Source: Emcibacteraceae bacterium
GTDB taxonomy: Bacteria; Pseudomonadota; Alphaproteobacteria; Sphingomonadales; Emcibacteraceae
Assembly: GCA_041396985.1 (NCBI GenBank)
Contig: JAWKXO010000002.1
Span: 259,501-323,500 of the forward strand
DNA length: 64,000 nucleotides
Direction: 5' to 3'
The position numbers and the translations under genes were made by a program. The notes beneath the pieces were generated by a model, which saw only the letters and a program-made list of their open reading frames with translations, searched no databases and was not told the DNA's origin. Positions 9,901 through 18,375 of the stretch are shown one piece after another; within the stretch, counting starts at the first letter, position 1, and each line of letters starts with the position of its first letter.

Positions 9901-11749
9901 AAGCTTTTCCGGCGGGGTCTTCCAGATAGAAATCATGAATGCTATGGACAATTTTATCTTCACCTTTACTGGTGACCACTTCGAAAGCATATTCTTCAAT
10001 AACGCGAAGGCCTAAATTTTCAAGCATTGGAAGACAGTCGCTCAGGGCGATGGTATTCTGACTAGTATAAATTTTTAGCCGGATAACATTCTCGGCATCT
10101 TGAGGATCACGATAAAAGTTAAAAGCAATGTTGTTGCACAGCGGCAATTGCTCAAGCTTATCAACATCAATGACAGCGAAGCGTGGATCAAAATTTTCCT
10201 GATAGGCAGAATTAAATGACTTATTATACTTTCTGAAAAGCTGGGTGGCTTTTTCCTCGCCCCAGCGGTCAACCAAAACCTCATGAAAATAATCAGACCA
10301 GCTCTGCGCGACCTTAGAAATTCGTCTGTTTATATTATCAGTATCTGGATTTGGAACCTGTCCGGGTTTGGTTCTGATAATAAAATGCCAGCGGGCAATG
10401 CGGTCATTGCTGAGCTGGGCATAACGGGATGATAATTCACCGTTGAATGAATCACAGAGAATTTTTTCAATTTTTGTTCTTAAGATAGAATTGTAAAGAT
10501 CACGTGGCACAAAAACGAGTGCTGATACAAAGCGTTCAAATTTATCTTTACGCAAAAAAGCACGACATTGCGGGCGTAAATTTAAATGAAGAATACCGAT
10601 AGATGTCTGGAACAGTGTTTCTACATCAATCTGGAACAGTTCATCACGTGGTAGCGTTTCCAGAATATGAAAAAGGGCTTTTCCGTCATGGCTGTTGTAA
10701 TCAAAGCCGGACCGCTCGACAACAGAACGGACTTTGCGCTCAAGATAGGGAATATATTGTGCCTGTTGATTATAACTGTCGGAAGTGAATAGCCCTACAA
10801 AGCGCGTTTCACGGATCACTTTGCCTTTCTTATCAAATTTCTTAAAGCCGATATAATCAAGATGGACAACCCTATGGACCATAGATTTTACATTGGCCTT
10901 GGTAATATACATAATTTGATCGCTGTCCATAAAATCAGTAATTTCAGGAGAAATTGCAACAAGTCCTTCAGGTCCGCGTAAAACATTTACTTTCGGATCT
11001 CTTAAGATTCCGAAGCCTTCTCCGGAAGTTGGGGTTTTTTTGTTATTATGATCATATTCCCTATAGCCGAGTAAGGTAAAATTATTTTCGGTCAGCCATT
11101 TTAGGAATGCTTGTGATTCCTTTATTTCTTCTTTTGAAACCGACTTTGGGGCTAGATTTAAATTTTCAGAAGTTTCTTCTACCTTTTTAAGGATCGGCTT
11201 CCAGTCTTCAACGGCGGCATGGATGAAATCGGTAACCTGTTTTAATTTTTCTTCAAGCTGTTTAAGCTCCTGTTGATTGCTCATGGCTGTAATTTCAATA
11301 TGCATGACTGATTCAGCGCGCTTCTTGCCGCCTTTTTCAACCAGTTTACCATCTTTATCCCGACTGATTTCAAGCACGGGATGGATAAGCATATGCAATG
11401 TATTGCCGTCTTCAAGTAAGTTGGATGTAATACTGTCAATCAGGAATGGCATATCACGCGTCAGTATCTGGATAATTGTATGGGACGAAGTCCAGCCATG
11501 CTCTTCAAGGGTGGGATTGAAAATTCTGATTTTTGAGCCAACCTCGTTAAAGTCTGAAATAAATTTCCAGTTGCTTAGCGCAATTGCGTACAGTTCATTT
11601 AGTCTCAGGCTTAAATCTTCAGGGGAGGCGTTTTTGTAAAATTCGCTTACAAAATCAAGAAATTCTTTGCCCAGTGGCGATTTCATTGTTTCTTTTGTAT
11701 AGTCAATGATGGTGTCGAGACGAACTTCTTTTTGGGACCAACTGCTCAC
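6947..11749 (-). CDS. NAD-specific glutamate dehydrogenase, large (GDH-180-like) type
   Basis: Oxidatively deaminates glutamate to 2-oxoglutarate. 1600 residues, as expected for the large GDH class of proteobacteria and actinobacteria. The long N-terminal half carries the ACT-like regulatory modules typical of this class. The catalytic region shows ARGGLRWSDRREDYRTE near 805, VPVGAKGGFVPKQMP near 836-850, the nucleotide-handling stretch ADGDDPYLVVAADKGTATFS near 900 and GDMSGDVFGNGLL near 975-987. The C-terminal about 500 residues are helical. Start MSSWSQKEV is preceded by a weak AAAGG site. It lies 74 bp downstream of the PAS protein gene and upstream of selO on the same strand. Confidence 0.95.
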   Translation of the reverse strand: MSSWSQKEVRLDTIIDYTKETMKSPLGKEFLDFVSEFYKNASPEDLSLRLNELYAIALSNWKFISDFNEVGSKIRIFNPTLEEHGWTSSHTIIQILTRDMPFLIDSITSNLLEDGNTLHMLIHPVLEISRDKDGKLVEKGGKKRAESVMHIEITAMSNQQELKQLEEKLKQVTDFIHAAVEDWKPILKKVEETSENLNLAPKSVSKEEIKESQAFLKWLTENNFTLLGYREYDHNNKKTPTSGEGFGILRDPKVNVLRGPEGLVAISPEITDFMDSDQIMYITKANVKSMVHRVVHLDYIGFKKFDKKGKVIRETRFVGLFTSDSYNQQAQYIPYLERKVRSVVERSGFDYNSHDGKALFHILETLPRDELFQIDVETLFQTSIGILHLNLRPQCRAFLRKDKFERFVSALVFVPRDLYNSILRTKIEKILCDSFNGELSSRYAQLSNDRIARWHFIIRTKPGQVPNPDTDNINRRISKVAQSWSDYFHEVLVDRWGEEKATQLFRKYNKSFNSAYQENFDPRFAVIDVDKLEQLPLCNNIAFNFYRDPQDAENVIRLKIYTSQNTIALSDCLPMLENLGLRVIEEYAFEVVTSKGEDKIVHSIHDFYLEDPAGKAFDLGELKARMEDALIAIWTGKVDNDGFNKLVFRAGMTYKQALILRIYSKYLRQLGSSYSETYMQDTLTQHVDISKLLTELFEIKFRLDVADDYDRLNEAKEQITKIKSLLTNVESLDQDRMLRNYMNVISCSLRTNFYQADDEGKGKPYISIKIKSRDVEEAPKPRPFAEIFVYSPRFEGVHLRSGPVARGGLRWSDRREDYRTEILGLVKAQQVKNTVIVPVGAKGGFVPKQMPINPTREETLEEGIACYKSFISGLLDITDNLKEGNVIPPRDVVRADGDDPYLVVAADKGTATFSDIANGIAQDYGFWLDDAFASGGSVGYDHKKMGITARGAWVSVQRHFREQGIDVQKDNITVAGIGDMSGDVFGNGLLCSEAVKLVAAFDHRDIFIDPDPDPAKSYAERKRMFNLPRSSWEDYNKKLISAGGGVFSRKLKSIDLTPQIKSLLGFAEDVNSAAPNELIRAILKSHVDLLWFGGIGTYVKSTNESNAAVGDRANDAIRINGKDLNCKVIGEGGNLGCTQLGRIEFCLNGGMMNTDAVDNSAGVDCSDNEVNIKILLNSIVAEGKMTKKQRDELLEEMTDDVAELVLRDNYLQTQAISLAKYSSVRQLDSFERYLDELEKSANLDRELEFLPNDEELAERNEKSLGLTRPENSVLIAYAKMSLYDSLMESKFLDDPYLEKFLCKSFPKRLSKKYKSEMGNHQLRRQIIAKVICNEIVNRGGIQAIKEETGASGAEIARAAIITSEVFELDTLWDQIEKLDYVVPATIQILMLMDVEEFARRQTIWFLNNTDSKQPIQKIIDNYKPGITELFMMDTVSETVSDESFASKRNMYTEQNVDIALAQHIASLDIKTAACDLVQVAKELDVDVTQIASVYFMFGEELGFEWLRSQAEMVETSDHWDRLAVNSILGDLQDQQKILTRNALQGCRDVDCMNAAKKWLSDNQSSTIRVKKLLQDFQNSGLLNVTKMGFAARQIRNVVVD

Positions 11750-11823
11750 AGCTTTTTCCTTTAAATAGAGAAATTATTTTTATATTGGATTTTATATTAA
11801 ATGTAATTGACTTAAGAAATGGT

Positions 11824-14800
11824 TTATTTACGGTCATTTAGGTTGCCTTTAATAAAAGCGGCCCGCTTCAATATAGGTTCCAATTTCGTATATTTATCAT
11901 CAAGTACCTTAAGAACATTAATATCGTGCCCATCTCGTTTGGCGAGAAGCAAACAAAATTCATCCACATTATTGCCAACAATAACCTTTTTCAGACGAAA
12001 ACTGGCAATTGGTGCCATATCGCGAAGTATTTCACGGGCTTCTTCAACAGTTCGGGTTTTTCGCGCGGTAATATTTCCGGAAGCGCCGTGTTTGCGGATA
12101 TTTCGCATTTCTTTGACGCAACCCTTTATACCACCAGGGAAATTCTTAATAAATGCATGAAATTCGCTGACATCCACATTCATATAATGTCCGATTCCCA
12201 GTGCAGCCGCATATTCGGTCAGGCGTGTTTTATCATAATCTTTGCCAAGGCAGATTTTTAACACAGGTGTGTATGGTGCGCGGTCTTGTATTTTTAAATC
12301 ATTTTCTTTAACAATTGTTTCAAATGCATCGCTGGATTTTTCACAGATATCGTAAAACTCATAAATTGCCGTAAGAATGTTATATAGAGAATCACGGCTT
12401 CGATTGTGATTGGCATCTTCTTTCTTGATATACCCAACAACCTGTTTAAGGGTATCTCTTAATTGCGGCAAAGTCTGCCCCTGAGTTTCTTCCGTCTCGG
12501 ACGACTCGATTTCAGGCTTTGCTGTCTCCATGCTGTCTATTTGATCTTCAATTACTGGCTTCGTCTCTAATTCGTCAGATTGCTCTGAAACGAAATCTTC
12601 TTTCTCCTGTTCCTGGGTTGGTTCGAATTCAGCTGACAGGGTTTCATATTCATCTGATGGAGGTTCAATAAAGTCCACCACAGGCTCATCAATTTGGTCT
12701 ACCAAAGCGGAAAATTCATCGACTGTCTCGGTTTTGCCAATGTCATCTTCAGTTTCAGGGTATTCTTCGAATGCAATTTCATGAGAGCTTACAACAAAGT
12801 CGTCGAGTTTCGGCTCTGCTTCATGTTCTTGTGAAGCGTCTATTGGATCTTTAATTTCGATTGATGCAGGTTCAATATTTTCAAGTGCTTCAATTCTCCC
12901 CAGCACCTGTTCCGCGACATCGTTGTCACTTTTGTCTCTAATCGTTCTGGGTGACATCCTTTCCATCGCGCGCTCAATAACGCTTCCTCGCCTTTTAGGC
13001 TTTTCAGCTTTGGTATCGGCAATTTCCTCGGATGCAGTGGTGGAAGCCAAATTGGCGGAGCCTGTTTTGTACGGTTGGACTGTCGCGATTTCATTGACTT
13101 CAAACGAATTCAGATCAGAATCTGACGGCATACTATGTTTTAAAGCATCATCAAACTCGACATATATCTCCTGTTCGCCCGCATCAAGAATTTCGAGTGA
13201 CTGGTCTGGGGTCACTTCTGCACTGAAAGTAATGTCCGTTTCTTCAATAGGCGCCGGAGTATCAATCTCATCATAGGAAGGTACTTCTTCAAGCATAGTT
13301 TCATTTGCAGTGGCAATATCAATATCTGCCACTTCTTCACATAAAACTTCATCTTCAGGATCAGTTGTGCTGATCAGTACATCTTCGTGACTATCGGCAT
13401 CAAAGCTATCCTCGCTCACAATTTCCTCTGAAAGGCTCCCGGCTGAAGCGATGTTCTCTTCATTCTGAACGACATTTGCCAGATCTTCATTTTGCTTCTG
13501 CTCTTCGTGCAAAGCCTGTTCACGGATATAGGCCTGATCAAATTTGCGCTCGGCAATTATACTTTGCATTAATTCTTCAATGGAAAGATCATCATCGTCA
13601 GCACTTTCATAGTCAGCACGACTATCCGATTGTTCGACATCGACTGTCGTCTGGTGCTCTTCTTCGCTTGAAGGGACCAAATCTTCTACCGCTTGATCAG
13701 TTACGTCCTCGGTGATATTTTCTTCATTGATAAGTTCTTCAGGTTCAGAAACTTCGAAATCTGATCCAATATCAACAGCGGCCTCAATTTCATGATCTTC
13801 TGTATCTTCAATTTTATTAAGATCATTTGTGTTTTCTATTTTGAATTCTTCGACAGCAATGTCCTCAGCCAACAAACTCTCTAAAGTTTTTGGTTTTTCA
13901 TCAATTTGTGGTTCTGATGTTAATTCATTTATAAAGTCGTCTTCAAATGAAGCAGAATCTTCTACATCAAGGAAATCCTTGATTTCCTTATTTTCATCGA
14001 AATCAGTTATAAATGAAGGTTCTCCGGAATCGTCTGATAGAACGTCTTCCTCTGCCATTTCGGTCAGTTCCAGAATATCATCTATTTCATCGTCAAAGTC
14101 GTCTTGCTGAAGATCACTTTCCTCAGTTGCCATTATCTCTTCATCACTTACAGTGGTTAGCACGTTTTCTTCTTCTGAAATCGCACTATCATTTGGCGAA
14201 TGGTGTTCTTCGGACGCTGAATTGTCAGCATCCAAGGTTTCCGATTGATCCGGATTTTGCTGGTCTTCTATATCGCCAGCCCACCGTTCTATATCATTTT
14301 CACTAAATTCAGCTTCTATTAAATCGTTCTCTGCAGTCTCGGTGTCATCTTCTCTGTTTTGGATTGCATCAACCAATGCGCTGAATGAGGAAAGATTATC
14401 TTCATGATGGCCACTTTCCGTTACTTCTTCCAGTTCTTCCAAATTATCTGTCTCGGACAACATTATCTCATCTTCTTCATCCAAATCAGATTTACTTATT
14501 TCTGTTTGCTCTTCCATAGGAAGGAACACTTTACGGCGAAGGCCACCCGTTGATGCGGACTGATAGGCACTTTCCGTGTTGCCGGAAAGACCTTCGGTTT
14601 CGTCATAAGTTGGCTCAGCTTCCAATATATGGGAATTGTCTATTTCTGCTTCGGCGTCTGCTTCGGAGCTCAGGAAAGCTTCTTCATTTTCTTCGCGAAT
14701 AAGAAGATCTTCATTTTCCGTTATGTGCTCATATTCTGGTGTCAGAAGAGCTGCCTTTTCAGGGCCTTCTTCATCAGCTATTTCAGAACTAAAATCATCA

Positions 14801-15663
14801 TCACCCAGATCAAGTTCATCAGTGACAATCTCAGACTCAGTAGATGCAAAATTTTCGTCTTCATCCTCAGCTTCAATATCTAGGGCAAGGATATCATCAT
14901 CATTTTCTGCTGTTTCTGTTTCGGCATTAATATCCACATCGAAATCAGATAATGCAACTTCGTCAGTGATTTCTTCTACTGTAAACATTTCATCTTCAGC
15001 AGTGATTTCCTGTTCTGAAACCTCATCAGTCACATCAGTTTCAAGGAATTCATCATTAAATTCTGCTTCTGCAAATTCAGCCGTTTCTTCATCAGCGGTG
15101 GCCGCAGTTTCATAATCCTGTTCGGATTCGGGTTCATAATCTTCCCGGCCTTGCGCAATCTGACGCATCAATTCTTCAATAGTTGGCTTGGTGTCATCAA
15201 GAGTAACGTCCTTTTCCAGAATCCAGCGAACACCACCAAGAATAAAATTAATATTTTTATTATCATCACTGAAGGGAAGAAGAATACCTCGATAAAGGGC
15301 TTTTTCGCCTTCCTTATTTACAAACTCAGCCTCAAAAGCGATCGGTACACGGTTCGCCAGAACTTCCATATAATGATCAGTTACGCGGCTGAGCATAGTA
15401 CGGCGGGGAACGCTTTTGACCGGTTTGTTTGTAAGGTCCTCATCCAGGTCTTCCATCAGGTCCTGTCCGATTACCTGGAAAGTTGGATTATCCTGACCAT
15501 TACGCAGATCAAGAAGAACCAGGTTTTTCTTAAAAGGCGCAATTTCATTTCGGTTCATATTCTTTAAGGCAGGCAGACCGGATTCACCAGCGAGTTTTTC
15601 CCAATATTCATACAAACAGAATGTAATGCGGCGTTCTTGACTTAAATCTTCTACTGCGCTCAT
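11824..15663 (-). CDS. PAS_5-domain protein with an about 890-residue acidic linker and a conserved C-terminal domain
   Basis: 1279 residues in three parts. Residues 1-155 resemble the PAS_5 family of alphaproteobacterial proteins (CLYEYWEKLAGESGLPAL, then GGVRWIL). Residues about 160-1060 are Asp/Glu/Ser-rich and almost certainly disordered, interrupted by short helical motifs: TIEELMRQIAQGRE at 161-174, FSALVDAIQNRE at 427-438, SIEELMQSIIAER at 694-706 and FSALVDQIDE at 984-993. A basic patch EKPKRRGSVIERAMERM lies near 887-903. Residues about 1065-1279 form a folded basic domain (QDRAPYTPVLKICLGKDYDK near 1126-1145) that I have met only in uncharacterised alphaproteobacterial proteins. No transmembrane segment. 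Function unknown; the architecture looks like a scaffold or polar-organiser type protein, which is inference. Confidence 0.8.
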   Translation of the reverse strand: MSAVEDLSQERRITFCLYEYWEKLAGESGLPALKNMNRNEIAPFKKNLVLLDLRNGQDNPTFQVIGQDLMEDLDEDLTNKPVKSVPRRTMLSRVTDHYMEVLANRVPIAFEAEFVNKEGEKALYRGILLPFSDDNKNINFILGGVRWILEKDVTLDDTKPTIEELMRQIAQGREDYEPESEQDYETAATADEETAEFAEAEFNDEFLETDVTDEVSEQEITAEDEMFTVEEITDEVALSDFDVDINAETETAENDDDILALDIEAEDEDENFASTESEIVTDELDLGDDDFSSEIADEEGPEKAALLTPEYEHITENEDLLIREENEEAFLSSEADAEAEIDNSHILEAEPTYDETEGLSGNTESAYQSASTGGLRRKVFLPMEEQTEISKSDLDEEDEIMLSETDNLEELEEVTESGHHEDNLSSFSALVDAIQNREDDTETAENDLIEAEFSENDIERWAGDIEDQQNPDQSETLDADNSASEEHHSPNDSAISEEENVLTTVSDEEIMATEESDLQQDDFDDEIDDILELTEMAEEDVLSDDSGEPSFITDFDENKEIKDFLDVEDSASFEDDFINELTSEPQIDEKPKTLESLLAEDIAVEEFKIENTNDLNKIEDTEDHEIEAAVDIGSDFEVSEPEELINEENITEDVTDQAVEDLVPSSEEEHQTTVDVEQSDSRADYESADDDDLSIEELMQSIIAERKFDQAYIREQALHEEQKQNEDLANVVQNEENIASAGSLSEEIVSEDSFDADSHEDVLISTTDPEDEVLCEEVADIDIATANETMLEEVPSYDEIDTPAPIEETDITFSAEVTPDQSLEILDAGEQEIYVEFDDALKHSMPSDSDLNSFEVNEIATVQPYKTGSANLASTTASEEIADTKAEKPKRRGSVIERAMERMSPRTIRDKSDNDVAEQVLGRIEALENIEPASIEIKDPIDASQEHEAEPKLDDFVVSSHEIAFEEYPETEDDIGKTETVDEFSALVDQIDEPVVDFIEPPSDEYETLSAEFEPTQEQEKEDFVSEQSDELETKPVIEDQIDSMETAKPEIESSETEETQGQTLPQLRDTLKQVVGYIKKEDANHNRSRDSLYNILTAIYEFYDICEKSSDAFETIVKENDLKIQDRAPYTPVLKICLGKDYDKTRLTEYAAALGIGHYMNVDVSEFHAFIKNFPGGIKGCVKEMRNIRKHGASGNITARKTRTVEEAREILRDMAPIASFRLKKVIVGNNVDEFCLLLAKRDGHDINVLKVLDDKYTKLEPILKRAAFIKGNLNDRK

Positions 15664-15700
15664 TTTTTAACGTACCACTTAAACCTTATTCATTAACCGA

Positions 15701-15714
15701 TTGAATTTGATCAA
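15701..15714. promoter_or_regulatory. FNR/FixK-like half-mismatched box upstream of the PAS protein gene
   Basis: TTGAATTTGATCAA matches the FNR-type consensus TTGAT-N4-ATCAA at nine of ten positions. It lies 38 bp upstream of the PAS-protein start and about 200 bp upstream of the asparaginase. The surrounding 250-bp gap (15664-15915) is very AT-rich and otherwise shows no gene. Confidence 0.3.
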
Positions 15715-15915
15715 AAAGTAGCGATCAATATTCTCAGACAACTTTAACATTAACTATATTAATATAATATTTAAAAAAACAACATTTATTCTAAGTCATT
15801 GTTATAAAGGAAAATTATTTTTTCTGATTTCAGAAGTTAATAGACAACTTTAAAAAGACTCGAATAAGGTATAAATATATTCATATTAATTGGGCAAAAA
15901 TTAGGAGAATTTATA

Positions 15916-16908
15916 ATGGATGAAATGTTGTCTATTTCAGTCGTTTTGCTTGGGGGCACAATCTCCATGGCCCCTGCAAAAAATAAAAAGGGCAATTCTG
16001 ATGAAGGTGTGGTTCCTACCATCTCGGCAGATGAGCTTTGTAGTGCCGTTCCGGGAATTGAGAATATTGCCACCATTAATCCCAAAAGCGTCAAACTGGT
16101 TGCGAGTGCCAATCTGGAGATGATGGATGTCCTTTTATTAAAAGATATAATTGAAGAGTTGGCTGAAAAAGACAACTCGGATGGGGTCGTCATCATTCAG
16201 GGAACGGATACATTGGAAGAAATGGCTTTCGCACTTGATCTTATTCTTGATGTTAACATTCCCGTGATTTTTACGGGAGCGATGAGAAGTGCGAATATGG
16301 TCAGCGCTGATGGTCCTGCAAATATTCTCGGGGCGGTGATTGCGGCAACCTGTAAACCGCTCGCCAAGTCAGGAGTGGTTGTTGTCATGAATGATGACAT
16401 TCATGCAGCAAGGTTTGTTCAGAAATGCCACACCCGTGATGTGGGTGCTTTTAAATCTTTAAATGGTGGTAAAGTGGGTCAGATTTGCGAAGGAAATGTA
16501 TTGTTATCGTCTCCTGTAGAGAAAAGACGGTCATTTCAGATTCTGGATAATCAATCTGTTCCTAAAGTTGGTCTGATAAAGGCAACTTTGGGAGATCCGG
16601 GAGATATACTTGAATATTATATGTCCGAGAACTATCAGGGCCTGGTCATAGAAGCGTTCGGTGCCGGACATCTTCCTGAGAAGTGGCTTCTCCTTCTTGA
16701 CAGGATGATCGCCAAGATGCCAGTTATCCTCTGCAGCAGAACAGCGGAAGGACCAGTTTTTGAAAAAAGCTATGGCTATCCGGGGGCGGAAATTGATCTT
16801 ATCGCCAGAGGACTTGTCCCGGCAGGTATTCTTGATGGCGCCAAAGCCCGCCTTTATATGATGATCAACATCATGGCAGGTCAGGAACTTAGAAAACCTG
16901 ATTATTAA
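15916..16908 (+). CDS. Asparaginase family protein
   Basis: Hydrolyses L-asparagine to aspartate and ammonia. 330 residues, no signal peptide, so probably cytoplasmic. The first catalytic Thr motif LLGGTISM is at 11-18; the second catalytic signature VIIQGTDTLEEMAF is near 93-106, followed by the dimer-conserved FTGAMRSANMVSADGPAN near 120-137. ATG with AGGAG 9 bp upstream. Its stop overlaps the stop of the convergent antiporter gene by 4 bp. Glutaminase activity or another amide substrate cannot be excluded. Confidence 0.88.
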   Translation: MDEMLSISVVLLGGTISMAPAKNKKGNSDEGVVPTISADELCSAVPGIENIATINPKSVKLVASANLEMMDVLLLKDIIEELAEKDNSDGVVIIQGTDTLEEMAFALDLILDVNIPVIFTGAMRSANMVSADGPANILGAVIAATCKPLAKSGVVVVMNDDIHAARFVQKCHTRDVGAFKSLNGGKVGQICEGNVLLSSPVEKRRSFQILDNQSVPKVGLIKATLGDPGDILEYYMSENYQGLVIEAFGAGHLPEKWLLLLDRMIAKMPVILCSRTAEGPVFEKSYGYPGAEIDLIARGLVPAGILDGAKARLYMMINIMAGQELRKPDY

Positions 16909-18281
16909 ATGACAAAAACACCCACAATGATATAGACAAAAAAGGTCAGAACCCCGCCGAGCATGGCATAAGGCAACTGGGTCCTCACATGATCAAGCAA
17001 TGTGCACCCGGCCGCTACAGACGAAATCATAGTCGTATCAGAAATTGGGGAACAATGATCGCCAAATACACCGCCGCCAAGGATTGCTGAAATCACAAAA
17101 GCGGGTGGCAGGCCCAGTGTATGGATCAGGGGAACCCCAAGCGGAATCATAAGGGCAAATGTACCCCAGGAAGTTCCGGTGGTAAAAGCCATAATCGAAG
17201 ACGCCAGAAACAGCATCGGCACAATCATTATCAGAGGCAGATTTTCACCGGCAATTCCGGCAACAAAAGCCCCGGTGCCAAGCACTTTAAGGCTGGAGCC
17301 AAGTGCAAGTGATAACAATACGATCGTGACCAGCTGTAAAAGCTCATTCATTCCCTTAAAACCGATTTCAACAAGCCTTATATGGGTAAAACGGCCGCTG
17401 CTTAGCATCATCACATAGGCGACGAGGCAGGAGAGGATAGTGGCATAGAGGATAGATTGGGATCCGTCACCGTTACGGATAACGCCATCACCGCTCCAAT
17501 ACATAAAAGCAAAAATAAGTCCGATTAGGGTCAGGAGCGGGACAACCATAAAGCTGGCACGACTTGCCGGGAATTCAGGGGTTGGATCCTCTTCGATAGC
17601 ATGCTGGGTTCTTTCTTCCGCTTCCTTCATTGGCCCGACAAGCTTATCACTAAGGATTGTATAAAGGACAATCAGTAACGCAATCCAGGCATAAAAATTA
17701 TAAAATATTGTCCCGACCAAAGTTGTTTCCGGATTTTCAAGGCCGTTTGCATTAAGATTGGCCAGGACAACCGCCCCCCAGCCATTCATCAGGATCAGCA
17801 TACAGACCGGAGCGCTGGTACTGTCAATAATATAGGCCAGCCTTTCCCGGCTCATACCAAATTTGTCAAACAGGCCGCGCGAGACGATTCCGGCCGTAAT
17901 CACACTCAGGTTGCTTTCAACAAAAAGCACGATACCGATAATAAATGACATCATACCGGCCTGGCGTTTTGTTTTGGTTATGCCTTTATTGATTAACAAA
18001 TCTACCATAGCGGTCACCCCACCCGAATGACGCAAATAGGCAATCAGGCAACCGATAATCAGCGAAAACATCAGGACACGGGTGCTGTCAGGGCTGGAAA
18101 ACACATTAACAATACGCTCAATTGTGGCAATTGGTGCCATTGCTATATTGACATCGGAAGCATCAATAATCAGCAGAAGTTCGGACGTAAAAATGGCGGC
18201 AAGCAAGGCTATGATTACCTCTTTTCGCCATAATACTATACTGATCGCCACGACTTGAGGTAAAATTGTCAACCAACCCAT
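16905..18281 (-). CDS. NhaC-family Na+/H+ antiporter-type transporter
   Basis: 458 residues, about eleven hydrophobic segments, inner membrane. The NhaC hallmark is near the C-terminus: GVFGDHCSPISDTTMIS around 401-417, preceded by FTTGTSWGTFALMIPLG around 362-378. The family includes Na+/H+ antiporters and, in some bacteria, organic-acid or amino-acid exchangers (MleN-type), so the real substrate is open. A second, clearly homologous transporter gene lies 5.7 kb away at the other end of the same island. Divergent from the amidohydrolase gene, with a 94-bp AT-rich promoter gap between them. Confidence 0.85.
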   Translation of the reverse strand: MGWLTILPQVVAISIVLWRKEVIIALLAAIFTSELLLIIDASDVNIAMAPIATIERIVNVFSSPDSTRVLMFSLIIGCLIAYLRHSGGVTAMVDLLINKGITKTKRQAGMMSFIIGIVLFVESNLSVITAGIVSRGLFDKFGMSRERLAYIIDSTSAPVCMLILMNGWGAVVLANLNANGLENPETTLVGTIFYNFYAWIALLIVLYTILSDKLVGPMKEAEERTQHAIEEDPTPEFPASRASFMVVPLLTLIGLIFAFMYWSGDGVIRNGDGSQSILYATILSCLVAYVMMLSSGRFTHIRLVEIGFKGMNELLQLVTIVLLSLALGSSLKVLGTGAFVAGIAGENLPLIMIVPMLFLASSIMAFTTGTSWGTFALMIPLGVPLIHTLGLPPAFVISAILGGGVFGDHCSPISDTTMISSVAAGCTLLDHVRTQLPYAMLGGVLTFFVYIIVGVFVI

Positions 18282-18375
18282 ATTCCGCCCTTCACATTTA
18301 CTTTGTAGTTTTGAGTTTTTTTGAAGTATGGTGATGATTGATTATAAAAGCAAGAATTCTTATGGGAGAGAATGA

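Noticed and set aside
14636..15115. Long open frames on the + strand opposite the acidic linker of the PAS protein
   Set aside because: Ser/Ile-rich antisense shadow of GAA/GAT-rich codons; no ribosome-binding site and no plausible protein.
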